37,400 nucleotides of DNA from Phallusia fumigata (lineage: Eukaryota > Chordata > Ascidiacea > Phlebobranchia > Ascidiidae), in the NCBI GenBank assembly GCA_008931825.1, contig QXVZ01015592.1, forward strand, positions 1 to 37,400, read 5' to 3'. This document shows, piece by piece, positions 1 through 15,175 of the stretch. The notes below the pieces were generated by a model. It saw nothing but the letters and a program-made list of their open reading frames with translations. It did no database searches and was not told where the DNA came from. Both the position numbers and the translations under genes were made by a program. Position 1 is the first letter of the stretch, and every line of letters starts with the position of its first letter.

Positions 1-75
1 ATTTGTACATGTACTCTGTCTGTGGTATATATTCACTATTTCGGAAATAACAGCATTAATGTGTTTGTTTAACAG

Positions 76-622
76 TAAGTTTTCAGTTGGAGCGGCCTCA
101 GATAAATATCGCCTCTGCGTCGGCGGATATTCGGGGACAGCCGGCGATGCCATGACAGGAATGGCGTCATATACAGTTGTCAACAACCAAAGATTCAGTA
201 CACGTGACCAAGACAATGATTCAGCGGGGTAAGTCAAGTGGGGAAGGACCTGAAGTTAAACATGGTTTCAACTAATGTGTTTTAAAAATACTACATTAAG
301 TCGCCTAAAGCAATGTAAGCAATGTTCATTTAAGTCGGTCGATGATATTTACGACAAATGGTTACATGCACCTTCTCAAAACCAATGTTGCCTACACAGT
401 AGATGTATGAAGCCAATTTAGCAACCCCTTTTGCGTTTTTGTAGATCAGCTCATTGTGCCTCAGCAGCACGCAAAACTGGGGGTTGGTGGTTCAACGCTT
501 GTTCCCACACACCGCTGAACGGAAATTACACAACACCACCACCTGACAGAACCTTTTACTGGGGAACATTCGCTAACGCGACCAGGCTTATATCCACACA
601 AATTATGATCAGATGTGCTTAA
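76..622 (+). CDS. Fibrinogen-domain (FReD) protein, last two exons only
   Basis: The window opens inside this gene; exons 76-228 and 445-622 (stop TAA 620-622) are visible and the 5' part lies to the left. Acceptor AACAG before 76, donor GTAAGT at 229, acceptor GTAG before 445; the joint codon is GG|A. The protein carries the C-terminal half of a fibrinogen-related domain: a YSGTAGDAMTG stretch, the calcium-site motif DQDND, the conserved cysteine pair around GGWWFNAC, an LNGNY motif and a FYWGTF motif near the end. Both exons match those of the next gene in length, phase and most residues, so the two are tandem duplicates. FReD proteins are secreted oligomeric lectin-like molecules (ficolin, tachylectin, angiopoietin families); which ligand this one binds cannot be read from the sequence. 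Family call is firm; full architecture is inferred from the neighbour. Confidence 0.85.
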
Positions 623-1577
623 AACGCTGGTGAAAGAAATATTTTAAAAGCCTTATTGTCAAAAACAACCTAACCTGCTAATACGGCATAACGTAGTGAC
701 TTATCCAGTATTTTCTATATTTTTGCTGGTATCTGTTACGTCATTACTGTGAGGGTGACCCAATTTGGATTCGCTAGATCTCGTATAAATAGACGCGGAT
801 TTGAGGTGGAGAGGTCATGTTACAAGCGCTGTCGTAATGCTGTCTCCAAACACAATTTTTGTTATGAGGTAACATGCTCATCAACTCCCGTCCTATTCTG
901 CAGTAAGTTTGGAAACCCAAACACTATCTTCACAGTGCGTACAAAATACAAGTACAAATATGTGATTTTCGCTGCTTTTGTTGCAGGCAATACAAATGTA
1001 CATTTAATCACCCGCCGGTTGTATTAAAATGTATTTAGCCGTATCTTTTAACTATTTCGCACATTTTTCGCAGGTTTAATAGCAGATTGCAATAGAATCA
1101 ACTTATCACAAAATCAGTACACTCGCATTAGTTTTAGATTATACCGTAATGCAGTCATTTGTCCGTCTTACTTTAATCTACGATTCTTAATCTAACTACG
1201 TTAGATATTAAGGGGTTTTTTAAACGAGAAACGAACAGTTTTTAAAGAACAACCAGTATTTCAGTTTTGTGTTTTGGCAAGCTCAGGTGCTTCGCGAGTA
1301 AACGTGGGGTGTACCAACGTTAAGATTATAAGGGTGTTTACAACCAGCCTGACCTTTGGCAAAAGCACCTGACCCCAAACCGCTAGACCACAGTGCTGTA
1401 TCTATACCTGCGAAAAGCATACCGTGTAACGCATTTAAAAGTTTGACTGTTAAAAGCCTGACTGATCAGGTTTTTGATCAGAAGAGTTGCAGGAAGTGCT
1501 CCAACAACCATAAATCTTTTAATAGTTTGGTGCCCTGGTGGATGATCGTTTATTAGAAAAACAGCTTCATAAAGCGA
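623..1577. other. Intergenic stretch between the two FReD genes
   Basis: No convincing exon seen. The part from about 760 to 990 resembles the flank that follows the next FReD gene (about 5350 to 5550): similar order of short blocks such as ACACAATTT, GGTAACAT/GGTAACCAT, CCGTCCTA and a CGCAGTGTG/CACAGTGCG block. This suggests the duplication carried 3' flanking DNA. An open frame across 749-1027 has no splice or domain support. Confidence 0.5.
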
Positions 1578-1594
1578 TATAAACGCGTATATAG
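1578..1594 (+). promoter_or_regulatory. TATA-like elements of the EGF-FReD gene
   Basis: TATAAA at 1578-1583 and TATATAG at 1588-1594 lie 50 to 66 bases upstream of the ATG at 1644. A start site about 30 bases downstream would leave a 5' leader of roughly 30 to 40 bases. Position and sequence only; no transcript evidence. Confidence 0.4.
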
Positions 1595-1643
1595 CACAGG
1601 TACCACATGCAAAGCCATTTTACAGTATAGAACAAAGAGCGAC

Positions 1644-4600
1644 ATGGACAGACAGATTTTCTTGATGATTTCTGTGAGCTTCTTGGCATTTCGGCAATCA
1701 GGTAAGTGCGCCCACTTAAAACCTATTGTGCTTCTAGGAAAAAAACTATCCACTACGTGTTTTCGAAAAGTTGACGTTTTTGTTGTAAATGTAAGTTGTC
1801 GTCAATACCTCTTCCAAAACCTTTTACACTTTCATACCCATGTTTTGCACCCTTGCTCACAAGGTATTGCACCGAAACCGACTAGTTTTACGGCTAGACG
1901 CACTTTTTCTTTGACGCTTGCTATTTGCTTTACAGAAAGTCAGGTGGCCTATTTTTATTAAACAAGATCTGAACCTTCAGCAAAACTTGGACAATCCTGC
2001 AGCCTGACAGCTACTAACAGTGAGATATTTTTTATTTTTGGGGTATGTTCTTACAATACCCCGCTTTCGTGCACATTTTGTCGACCTTTGTCCAGCAGAC
2101 TGTGGCAATGATTTTGATAATTGTTTGGTTTGGATGATAAGTTAAAACACAATGTACATGTTCGTTTGAAATCGCCGGAGGGTCCGCTAAAGACCGACAA
2201 AATAAATTCCCAAGTCGAAAGTTTCCGCTTAGACAAAGAAGTTTCGACGATCGAAAGATTTTTACACTTTTGTCCTTTTTTAGCCATGAACGACTGCGTG
2301 GTGAACGCTTGTAAGAATAATGGGACTTGTGTGGATGCCATCAATGGTTTCTTCTGCAAGTGTACGGCTTACTACACCGGTGCAAGATGCGAAACATGTA
2401 CGTAACATAGTTTAAAGGTATCGTGCAAAATCCAGATTTTGACTGCCTTTCGGCTACTCTCACTTGATCTTTTTACGGTTGTAACCATTTCAGTCAGAAA
2501 CAGTCATAACGGTATGACGTGGTCGATAAAACCTGCAGACAGCTAACCTATGGGGAAAATAAAGGTTTTTGTAGTGCCACACTCTTTTAAAAAGAACAGA
2601 ATTCCTTTTTAAAAAGTGTTAGAAATGTTAAAAAGGTTTGTTTAATTTGCTATGTGACAAAATCACATTGCGAATACTGTCGAGTTCTAAACAGGATTTC
2701 CTTTCATTTTACTGACTTCCCAACGCAAATACATGATTTATTGCACAGCGCTTGTTTACAAATCTGATTTCAGCAAAACAAAGTGATACTGGCTAAAAAA
2801 CCCAAATAGATCAATCCAATTGATTTTCTGTTCATTTTAGACATGAACCAATGCAAAAACAACCTTTGCAAGAACAACAGCACTTGTGTACCTGGGTCTG
2901 CCAGTTACTCCTGCAAATGCACTGCAGGGTTTGCTGGAAAATATTGCGAGTCAGGTGAATAGGATGCAATAAAATTTATAACTTATCAATCTCGGCAATT
3001 GAATAACTTATCTGAAGGCGTGTATGTTGCCGTTGCACATTTTGTACTTGACCTGCTTTTTCGCCGTGAGATGATCCTGGTGAAAAGAGACTTAGATAAG
3101 GTTGAAAAGTATTGTATAGGTTCACGATTTACGGGTCTCATCAAGAAGATAGTCTTAACAATGGATATATCAGCCGTAAAACATTTTCTACGTTCAGACA
3201 AACGCTGCTGTTTTCCGAGTCATTTCGGATGGTGACAACAGCGTTTGTCGAAACGTAGAGAATGTTTTAGACACAAGGACTGGCTTGTGATTTATTAGTG
3301 AGTATATCAGCATATTTAATCATTATTTTTGCAGTTTTTACCAACTNTCCTGGTGAAAAGAGACTTAGATGAGGTTGAAAAGTATTGTATAGGTTCACGA
3401 TTTACGGGTCTCATCAAGAAGATAGTCTTAACAATGGATATATCAGCCGTAAAACATTTTCTACGTTTAGACAAACGCTGTTGTTTTCCGAGTCATTTCG
3501 GATGGTGACAACAGCGTTTGTCGAAACGTAGAGAATGTTTTAGACACAAGGACTGGCTTGTGATTTATTAGTGAGTATATCAGCATATTTAATCATTATT
3601 TTTGCAGTTTTTACCAACTGTTGGAGTGGAAAGTGGACAGGGATTTATCAGCTGGAATCGGGAACTAACGTTTTCTGCAACAATGGTTGGTTGGTGAGTA
3701 GTATTTGGCAACACATTTCAATTTAGAAAATAAATGACCCTAACCGTGTTTTATTTGCACCATTGATTACGTTTTGTTAGTATCTAGTCCATGGCACGCC
3801 TGGCGCGTTATTTTAGTTTGTTATTATTCGTGGATTTATAACCCCAAATTTTTGTTGATTATAGCCTTTAGTACACGTTCTTCCACTTAAAAGGTTGCAA
3901 GAAATGACAGGTTAATTGTTCTAAGGTGATCCAACACAGACATGGCGGAATTGTCGATTTTGAACAATACTGGACAAATTACACTCAAGGATTTGGTAGC
4001 ATAGAAGGGGAATTCTGGTGGGGTAAGTAACAAACTGCGGTAAAACGTTTTTAAATCGGCCTTTTACAATTCAAAAACCATCGGTTTACTCGTTACCACC
4101 TCGAACCGCAGATGAAAGCATATTGGTGTTAAATATTTGTTATAAATTGGCGTGTTTTCGGATCAGGTCTTGAAAACCTTTACCAAGCGACCAAAGCCTA
4201 TACTTGTGCCCAATGCAAACTTCGGGTTTGGATGAAGAGCAAAAGCGGAATTACTGGTCATGCTGTATACAGGTTTTGCATATCTACAGTACACAATATG
4301 CACATGCATCATTTCTTTTCGATATTTCTTTTACACATGTTGTGCAAATTATACCATATCAACACGAAATTTTCCTTATGATAGAAATGATGTGTTTGTT
4401 TAACAGTAAATTTTCAGTTGGACCGGCCGCAGATAAATATCGCCTTTGCGTCAGCGGATATTCGGGGACGGCCGGCGATGCTATGACAGGATTGGCGTCA
4501 TATACAGTTGCCAACAACCAAAGTTTCAGTACACGTGACCAAGACAATGATTCAGCGGGGTAAGTCAAGTGGAGAAAAGGAGGTCAAGTTAGACGAGGTT

Positions 4601-5080
4601 TCAATTAACGTGCTCATGAAATACTTCAATTTATATCGCTTTATTCGTTGAATAATACAAACTCCTTACATTGTTAAAAGTAACTGCTTCAATGGTGGTA
4701 AAACAGATTTGGCCAACTGAGACTGTATATTGCTAATTAGCTAATCAGTTTAAGTTTGCAATAGTTTTGTTTAATGTTGTAGTTAGGTTAAATCAAGTAT
4801 AAGCCCCATTGACGATACCTTCATGACAATCCATTACATGCAACTTCTGAAACCAACATAGACATTTGAAGCCAACTAAGCAACCCCATTGCGCTTTCGC
4901 AGATCAACTCACTGCGCCGCAGCATCCCGTAAAACAGGTGGTTGGTGGTTCAACGCTTGTTCTTCCACACCGCTGAACGGAGATTATACATCACCACAAC
5001 CTTACAAAGGCTTTTACTGGGAAACGTTTGCTAACGCGTCCAAACTTAAAACCACCAAAATTATGACCAAATGTGCATAG
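1644..5080 (+). CDS. Secreted EGF-EGF-fibrinogen-like domain protein
   Basis: Eight exons: 1644-1701, 2284-2397, 2841-2954, 3608-3693, 3926-4022, 4167-4272, 4407-4559, 4903-5080 (TAG). They join in frame to 301 aa. Residues 1-20 are a hydrophobic signal peptide (MDRQIFLMISVSFLAF). Two six-cysteine EGF domains follow, each on its own 114-base phase 1-1 exon (Cys24-Cys55 and Cys62-Cys93). The FReD spans about 100-301: TNCWSG start, WLVIQHRHGG, FWWG, YSGTAGDAMTG, the DQDND calcium motif and the terminal WWFNAC/LNG block. Family knowledge: such proteins are secreted lectin-like recognition molecules, often in immunity or adhesion. Donor choice at 2398 (GTACGT) is set by phase. The 5' edge of exon 4 is repeated before the N at 3347 (3335-3346), which I treat as an assembly overlap. 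No polyadenylation hexamer was noticed just after the stop. Confidence 0.88.
3075..3619. repeat. Direct duplication flanking N at 3347 (probable assembly overlap)
   Basis: Bases 3075-3346 and 3348-3619 are the same 272-base segment with a few substitutions (for example GATAAGG/GATGAGG and GTTCAGAC/GTTTAGAC). The copies meet exactly at a single N, and the first copy stops 12 bases into FReD exon 4. Two allelic contig ends placed side by side explains this better than a real tandem repeat. Confidence 0.8.
3177..3269. repeat. Intronic foldback hairpin (about 93 bases)
   Basis: Left arm 3177-3211 and right arm 3235-3269 are near-perfect reverse complements (TAAAACATT..TCTACGTT..GACAAACGCTG against CAGCGTTTGTC..AACGTAGAGAATGTTTTA). 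The loop holds a second small palindrome, TCCGA..TCGGA. The allelic copy at 3450-3542 pairs even better. It sits in the intron between EGF exon 2 and the FReD. It could be a foldback/MITE remnant or a microRNA-type precursor. Confidence 0.6.
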
Positions 5081-6910
5081 AATTCAGGCTTGAAAACCTT
5101 ATATTGCCAAAACAACCTGCCAACGCATTGTAACCAGGTGTTTATATTCGGCAACATTCGGGGCCTGGTTTATATCCACCAACATTCTGACTAGATGTAC
5201 CTAAAATGCTTGTTACCGAAATAGTTTGGTAACATTGATGTTGAAATAACTCCCTCATAACGTTATAACCGAGTTTCAAAACGACATGTACATTCTTTTA
5301 TATTTTTTCGCCTGTGTTACATTATCACCATTTCATGGCTTATTTGTCAAATCCTAATCTCTTGTGAACAGATCCCTCAAAAAAGCTGTACGTATTAGCG
5401 CGCTCGTTTGAAACACCTAATAGCGCTAATGACGTTGTCAATACACAATTTCCGTTAATAGGGTAACCATACCGGCTTCCGTCCTACCGTGCATTGCCCG
5501 TAGCAAGCTTGATGATACCAGCATTCGCAGTGTGTGTGAGGTATGGTAATAAAACCTCGGGTTATAAAGACCCTTGGTGAATACAACGTTTGTAAGTTTC
5601 TTAGTAAACTGGTAACGCCGGGCATAGATGCTTCCTTACGATTTTGTTTTAACCAAGGGTTTATATGGCTGAATTTTTTGTTCTCTGCTTTAAAGGGGAA
5701 GGCGAACAGTAGCTGCCAGTTTAAACTCTGCTGTCGACAGTTTTTCGATGCTTTATAGAAAATATCATTTTTGTGATAATGTATGAAGTCTATTATTTTG
5801 GTTTATTCTGTTTGCTTTTAACTATTAGAGACAAAATCTATTAGCTACTAGCAAACAAGTTTATTAGTGACTACAAAGTTGCCAGGGAAATGAGATAAAG
5901 GGTATGATGTGCAGATAACTGGTTGCTTAAAACGGTGGTGGCTCAGACAATAGCTGAACGTTATACGCATTACGGTTGGTTGGCGATGAATTTAAACCTA
6001 GACAATGGGCAATTAACCGCAACCTTTTTGGCATAAAAGATCGTCACGACTCAGCAGGGAAATCCCCAACACACGTCTGACGCAGCCACATTCAATCCTG
6101 TGCAATGATGCGTGGGGAAGTCTGCCTAAGAGTTGTCTCTAGGGGCATTCAGTTTCAAAGCCTGTAACAGGAAAAAGTAGTACACAGGGAAAAGCTAAGT
6201 AGATTTGCGTGTTCGTGACTGCATACTAAACATGCCTGCAGTTTTAACAAGACGCAGCTTTTGAAAAAGTTTGGCAGTTGAAAAGCAAGCATCACAACGA
6301 TTTTTCGCAGGCGGTCCCATCTTTCACTGTTGTGAAAAAAATTGTTGCCGTTATTGCTGATTTTAGGACCACATACAGATTATATTTCAAGTGTTCCCAT
6401 AGCAAGGGTGTCGAAGATTGTACGTGATCTGTTGTGTCGATGCAAATGTCACTTGAACGTCCAAACGCGTTTCGTGCGTTTGAACTTTCTGGAATCCTGT
6501 GACTCAATAAGCGTAAAATCTACGCATTTGCACTTTTTTAAGAAGTTATCGACTTAGTCGCGATAAAGCGTTGTTCTGTCGGAAGCCATTAATATCGTTC
6601 AGGTTTTGCGAATTCAAAATCAAATTTAAAAAATTCAAAATCTGGGTGAAAACATTAATCTTTCTTTGCCGATTTTTAGGTTATCGTCCAAGTGCCAGTT
6701 GAGGTTATCCTTCTGTCATCATGTTTGTGTCTGTGTTTTATTCAGGTTTAGAAGTTGTTATAATTGTTCTCATTAAAACAGCAAAAAATGTATTGTGCAA
6801 GAGGTAGGAAAAAATATGGGATTACAACACGTTTGGAAAATCGATGTCGTGATTGCAAAATTTGGTGCAAGGTTTATGAGTATCACGTGACGATGATGTC
6901 ATCGCTTACT
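5081..6910. other. Intergenic stretch between FReD and carboxylesterase genes
   Basis: No exon with domain or splice support found on either strand. Open frames at 5543-5758 and 6342-6557 resemble no family I know and lack flanking splice signals that extend them. The first part (to about 5550) resembles the flank after the upstream FReD gene. The rest holds nothing I can name. Confidence 0.45.
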
Positions 6911-6939
6911 TTATAAGGGCATAGCGAGTCGTATATAAA
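6911..6939 (+). promoter_or_regulatory. TATA-like elements upstream of CES-1
   Basis: TTATAAGGG at 6911-6919 and TATATAAA at 6932-6939, about 225 to 255 bases before the CES-1 ATG at 7165. A leader starting near 6960 would contain a short upstream ATG at 7049 (four codons then TAA), unless it is removed: a pyrimidine-rich acceptor TGTTTTCCAG ends at 7120. Sequence match only. Confidence 0.4.
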
Positions 6940-7164
6940 CCATCGGCCGAGTCCGCAGTCCAAAATATCGCCCGGCGACAGCGAGAGAAATTAGAAAAAA
7001 GAAAAGTCGGCTTAACGTTTTTCTCAGCGAAGGCTGCAAGTTGAGTAACATGCGGCAAACATAAGGTTTTGCGTATTGCAGCACCTGAATCTTCAACGCT
7101 TTTGTAGGTCTGTTTTCCAGGTAAAGCTTTGATTTTTAAGTGTACCTTTTGTCGTTGAAGTGCC

Positions 7165-10921
<3,757 letters not shown>

Positions 10922-12202
10922 AGCTATACTTTATGTTCTGCACCTATAGTCTTGCAATATAATGTTCGTCGTGCTTGCTATTTCTGAATGATAATTTGTG
11001 TACAATAACTTGATCCACTTCCTCCGTAGATTTACTGTAAAAAGTGACCTGCACATTTTTTCGTGTTTTGGAAATAAACTATACCTATATGGAGTTTGAT
11101 AAAGTTTACAATAATAACCTAAAAACAACACATACGGCATCTGGCCACAGAACTGGAGGCAGGCACGACAGGGATGTTTGTCACTGACTTGGTTGTCCCC
11201 GCACGCCTAACATATTTAGACACGGCCCCATAATTTTGTGATTAAGTAATCGCGGCCTTGGCTGCAATACAAAATCTATACAGCGTCGGAAACATGCCAT
11301 GCCCTTCGAAGGTCATGCCAAATAAATACAAAAAGGTATTGAACGACAGCTTTTTATTCTTTATTTCTGACTGATCGTCAAGCCTTTTTCGGTTTGTATT
11401 CTCACAGCTGATTAATCAAACTTGAACAAAATTCTGACGAAACAAAGTAGACAACCCCTCACGGGTACAGCCACCTTCAATAAATCAAATTAAGGGGAGA
11501 TTATACAAAGGGGCAGTTTTGTTGGCGAATGAAATAAATTGTTTCACAATAGAACGTTCATTTGCTAATTTTACACATAGTCGTGGTTAAATTTTAAGCA
11601 GGTTACTGAATAGGTTCATGTTGGTCACATATGTCTCCGCGTTTTACAGCAGCTTTAGTGCGCAGTTAAAGTAGCAATTAAAAAAGCGAAAAAATTAGGT
11701 AGTTTCAAAGTGTTTCGGTTGGAGGCAGTGAAATCGATTCATTTTAAATTTAAGCTGTTATAGTCTGTGGTACCTGCTTCGCAAATGCAAACAAACTTCA
11801 CGTATATAGATATAATGTTTACTGTACATGCGGTTTTGTCTTAATTGGATGTGCAAACCACAGCATTATGCAATCCGTTTACCATTTTTTGTTAAGGTTA
11901 TACTGTTTCCTCATATGTTTTTCAGTGTATTCTTTATTTGTGTTTTTGAATTATTTACGTAAAAGCCAAAAGCGTATGGTGAGCCTTTCAGTTGACCTTG
12001 CCTTAGTCAAACAAACCATCGGCCAAATTTATAGTCGCTTGACAAGTGAATGATTGACCATCGGATAGGTTTGGAGGATTTTGCAGCTTGTCGATTTGGT
12101 CGTTTCCAGCTTCATATCGCCGATGTTATTGAAGGCTTTTAACAAAAGCTGTCAATAGAAGCTGCTGCGTAACTTTAGCTTGCAATCTATTTAGTCAGCG
12201 CA
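10922..12202. other. Intergenic stretch CES-1 to CES-2
   Basis: Holds the CES-1 3' flank with AATAAA at 11073-11078 and no recognisable gene. An open frame at 11868-12053 reads as a short hydrophobic stretch followed by a charged tail, but it has no splice context, family match or paralogous counterpart in the other intergenic regions. A pyrimidine-AG acceptor-like site ends at 12194, 8 bases before the CES-2 ATG. Confidence 0.4.
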
Positions 12203-15175
12203 ATGAGTTGCCCAACAGTCAGCACACCGCTCGGCAAGGCAAAGGGATTCGCGCTGCCCAAAGCAAAATGCGACGAAGCAAAGCAAGTGTTTGACTTCAT
12301 GGGTTTGCCTTTTGCGAAGCCGCCCGTCGGAGAACAGAGGTTCGAGCCGCCACAAAAGTAAGTACTCGGTTAAACTAGTTTTCTCTCCGAAAGAAAACCC
12401 ATTTAAAGTTACAGATGTACTCCAGACCCACAAAAATCACAATAATCTATGCAAGCATTTATGTTTATCATCGGTCTCCAAACCAGGGTGTTTTGAGGAA
12501 GAGTATTTTTTTGAAAATTAGTTTGCAAAATGGGTTTGTTTCACTGCATCTCAGATGAAATATTTTCAACAACACTCTAAATATTGTAACTTTGGATTGA
12601 AGCTGCATGCGCATATTTCTAGGGCAGGGGTCGCGAAATCATGGTTGGTTATCTAAAAGGTGTCGCAGTTCAAAACATTTTGAAACCATTACTCCAAACC
12701 GATTTTGACCAAACGACGCAAGGTGCTCGACGCACAAACCCACATACAAAACCCACATAGTCGCTTGGACTTTACTTTAGACATTTGAATGCCACATCCG
12801 TTAAAATGTTGCAAAGACAATGCATATTTGCACCACGCATCAATTCAAGACATGATTCTTGTCGAAAATTTCCATTTGCGAATGATCTTTGTTGGACATT
12901 GTTTGATTTGTTAGGATATAAGCTATCAGGTTTCTAATAAATTTCATTTATCTCCTTTTTTTGCATGCAGACCCCAACCCTGGGATGGAGTTCTAGATGC
13001 TTGTAAATCGCCGGCAGCGCCAATGCAAAGCTTGTATTTTCTCGATATGCAGTTCGCCTATCAACCGACGCATTTAGTGTGCGATGAAGACTTCAAACAT
13101 ATAAGCGAGGATTGCTTGTACCTCAATGTCTACACTAGCAAACCTGACAAAGCAATGAAAATGCCGGTAATAGGTTCATGTGTGGTAATATATGGATTTG
13201 TGTATTAGAAGTCTTTTCTTTAGGTATTAGTTTGGCTTTATGGAGGCGGTTTTACTGTTGGTTCAGCAATTGGCTACAACGGACAAGCGATCTGTGGATT
13301 AAACGATGTAGTTTTGGTTGTTCCGCACTTTAGACTCAATGTGTTTGGTTCTTCTCCCTCGGAAAAGACACCAAGTGGCCAGGAAACGTTGGCTTGCTTG
13401 ACCAAGTCATGGCCCTCGAGTAAGTTAAACAAAAAGTTAAAAAATGTAACAATAATTAACGAAGATTTGTCCGCGGCGTTAAAATCAATTTTGAAAGGCC
13501 TTAACATTACTGCGACTGAACCGGAAGAAATCATGAAGCAAATAAAAGCTGTGGATGCGTCGAAATTTATTGATGTTTTGGAAAAAGATGTATGGCTACA
13601 GGGCCAGGCGTTGTCTAAAATTTACTGCAGTTGCTTCAATTGCAATTGCAAGTATTATCTGGAGATAAAAATATGTGTTATAGCTAATTCATTCTCATAG
13701 ACCGTTGCAAGTTTTTAGGGCTATCTCACAATCGATATTGTCAACATCTGATGGTACCGTACATAAATTATTTTTCCTACACGTAAACTGTACGTTACAG
13801 CCTTCCAGTATATCGCTGGTTGCAACTGTAGACGGAAAGTTTATCCCCAAACACCCAAAGCAGCTTCTGAAAGACGGAAACTTTAACCCTGTGCCTTATA
13901 TAATCGGATTCAACAATCACGAGGGAGCTGGAGTTTATAGCTTTAGGTATCCAGAAGGTTTCAGCAAAGGACTTGACGAAGAGACCGGCAGAAAGGCGGC
14001 TAAAGGATTGCTTGCTGCAGAAATACCGGTAAATACTGTGGCAAAATTCCATATCCTCAAGCAAGACAATACGACAAGATTAATCTTCAGGCAGACAAAC
14101 TCGATGTGGTAAGCACAGCTGTAATCGACTTCTACAGCGCAGAGTTTGGAGATGAAAAATACAAGTGGAGCAAGCTGCTGGCGGCCATTGTTGAAGAGAG
14201 TTGGTTTACTGTTTCGTCCATCCAACAAGCGCTGGTTCATTCAGGTAAGGGTTTTAGGCCCTCTCCTCCATTTGTACCGAGCTGCAATTTTTCCGTTAGG
14301 TGTACAAGCAATGCCGTTGCCCGGTAAAAACTTACACGTCGCTCAGTGCACCGAGCTGCAATTTTTCCGTTATATTTGGCTGCCTTTTATATTCCCCCAT
14401 CATCTTAATAAGTATTGTCGTGACCCAAACTGTGTGTCTTAATCAAGATGGCTAATTTTTTTTCTTTAGACGCTGGCCATGAAACTTACTTGTACTATAT
14501 GACACAACAACTGCGTATGCATCACGATGACGCGTTCTCGGAGGAAGTCCAACATAAAGCCGACTTTTGCGACGCTGACCATGGTGATGACGTCATGATG
14601 ACATTCGGTTATCTTCTGTTGAACGGAAAATTTAAAACCTCCGCGAAATTTAGTGATGACGAGGTTGCGTTGAGCAAAAGATGGATGAAAAGTATTTGTC
14701 AGTTCGCTAAAACTAGGTAAGTGACAAAAAAACATCCGCGATGTTTACAAACAAAATTTTGCCAAAACAAGTTCTTCTGACCTCGTCCCTAACTTCGATG
14801 GTTGATTACTTTCGTTTATATTGCTCGAGATAGATAAGCATTTACTTTTTACTTGAACATTTTCCCAATTTGTTTATTCCCATGGCTCAGAACAGGACTT
14901 AAAACGTAGCTGGTACAGCATACTTTGTTTCGTTCCGTCATCATTGCCGAGTGGGGGGTCACTATTATGCCATATTTACTAAATAGATACAAGTTCAACA
15001 AAGACCTATGATAATTTATTTCAGAAACCCAAATTGTGAGGGACTGGAGATGTGGCCAAAATACGACTCAAAATCAAGGAAACATCTCGTGTTAAAATCA
15101 CCTTACGACGTTCAATCGAAGCTTTCAAAGCGCTTTAAGTTTTGGACGGAATGTGTTCCAGAGCTGATGAAATAA
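12203..15175 (+). CDS. CES-2: carboxylesterase-like gene lacking the catalytic-serine exon (dead homologue or pseudogene)
   Basis: Exons by comparison with paralogues: 12203-12357, 12971-13166, 13224-13419, relic of exon 5 at 13464-13589, 13801-14028, 14091-14244, 14470-14716, 15025-15175 (TAA). Exon 4, which in the other four genes carries the G-x-S-A-G nucleophile, is absent: sequence passes from exon 3 through 44 bases straight into exon 5, whose first codons are also gone. Exon 3 is 196 bases, one short of the conserved 197; a base is missing after 13348 (VFG then a shifted frame). The one-base loss and the 44-base relic add to a multiple of three, so 13224-13589 reads open as one 122-codon exon and the gene gives an uninterrupted 498-aa frame. 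Oxyanion YGGG, acid Glu (NNHEGAG) and His (DADHGDD) remain. Ester hydrolysis is not expected. It could be a non-catalytic esterase-fold protein or a young pseudogene. Confidence 0.75.
12627..12690. mobile_element. Possible hAT-derived fragment in CES-2 intron 1
   Basis: CAGGGGTCGCGAAATCATGG, followed by GGTGTCGCAGTTCAAAAC and TTTTGAAACC, resembles terminal pieces of hAT-type repeats (CAGGGGT..GTCGCG ends). One short copy, no second terminus or target duplication established; edges are approximate. Confidence 0.25.
14276..14370. repeat. 22-base direct repeat in CES-2 intron 7
   Basis: ACCGAGCTGCAATTTTTCCG (then TTA) begins at 14277 and again at about 14349, separated by roughly 50 bases. A local slippage or small duplication; no known element recognised. 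Confidence 0.6.

Noticed and set aside
749..1027. 92-aa open frame after the first FReD gene
   Set aside because: No splice signals, domain or signal peptide. The matching flank after the second FReD gene does not keep the frame.
1644..1961. 105-aa unspliced open frame from the EGF-FReD start codon
   Set aside because: Only 1644-1701 is exon; a GTAAGT donor at 1702 joins in phase to the EGF exon, and the remainder reads intron.
11868..12053. 61-aa hydrophobic open frame between CES-1 and CES-2
   Set aside because: Has one membrane-like stretch, but no splice context, relatives in the array or other support; likely chance in AT-rich DNA.
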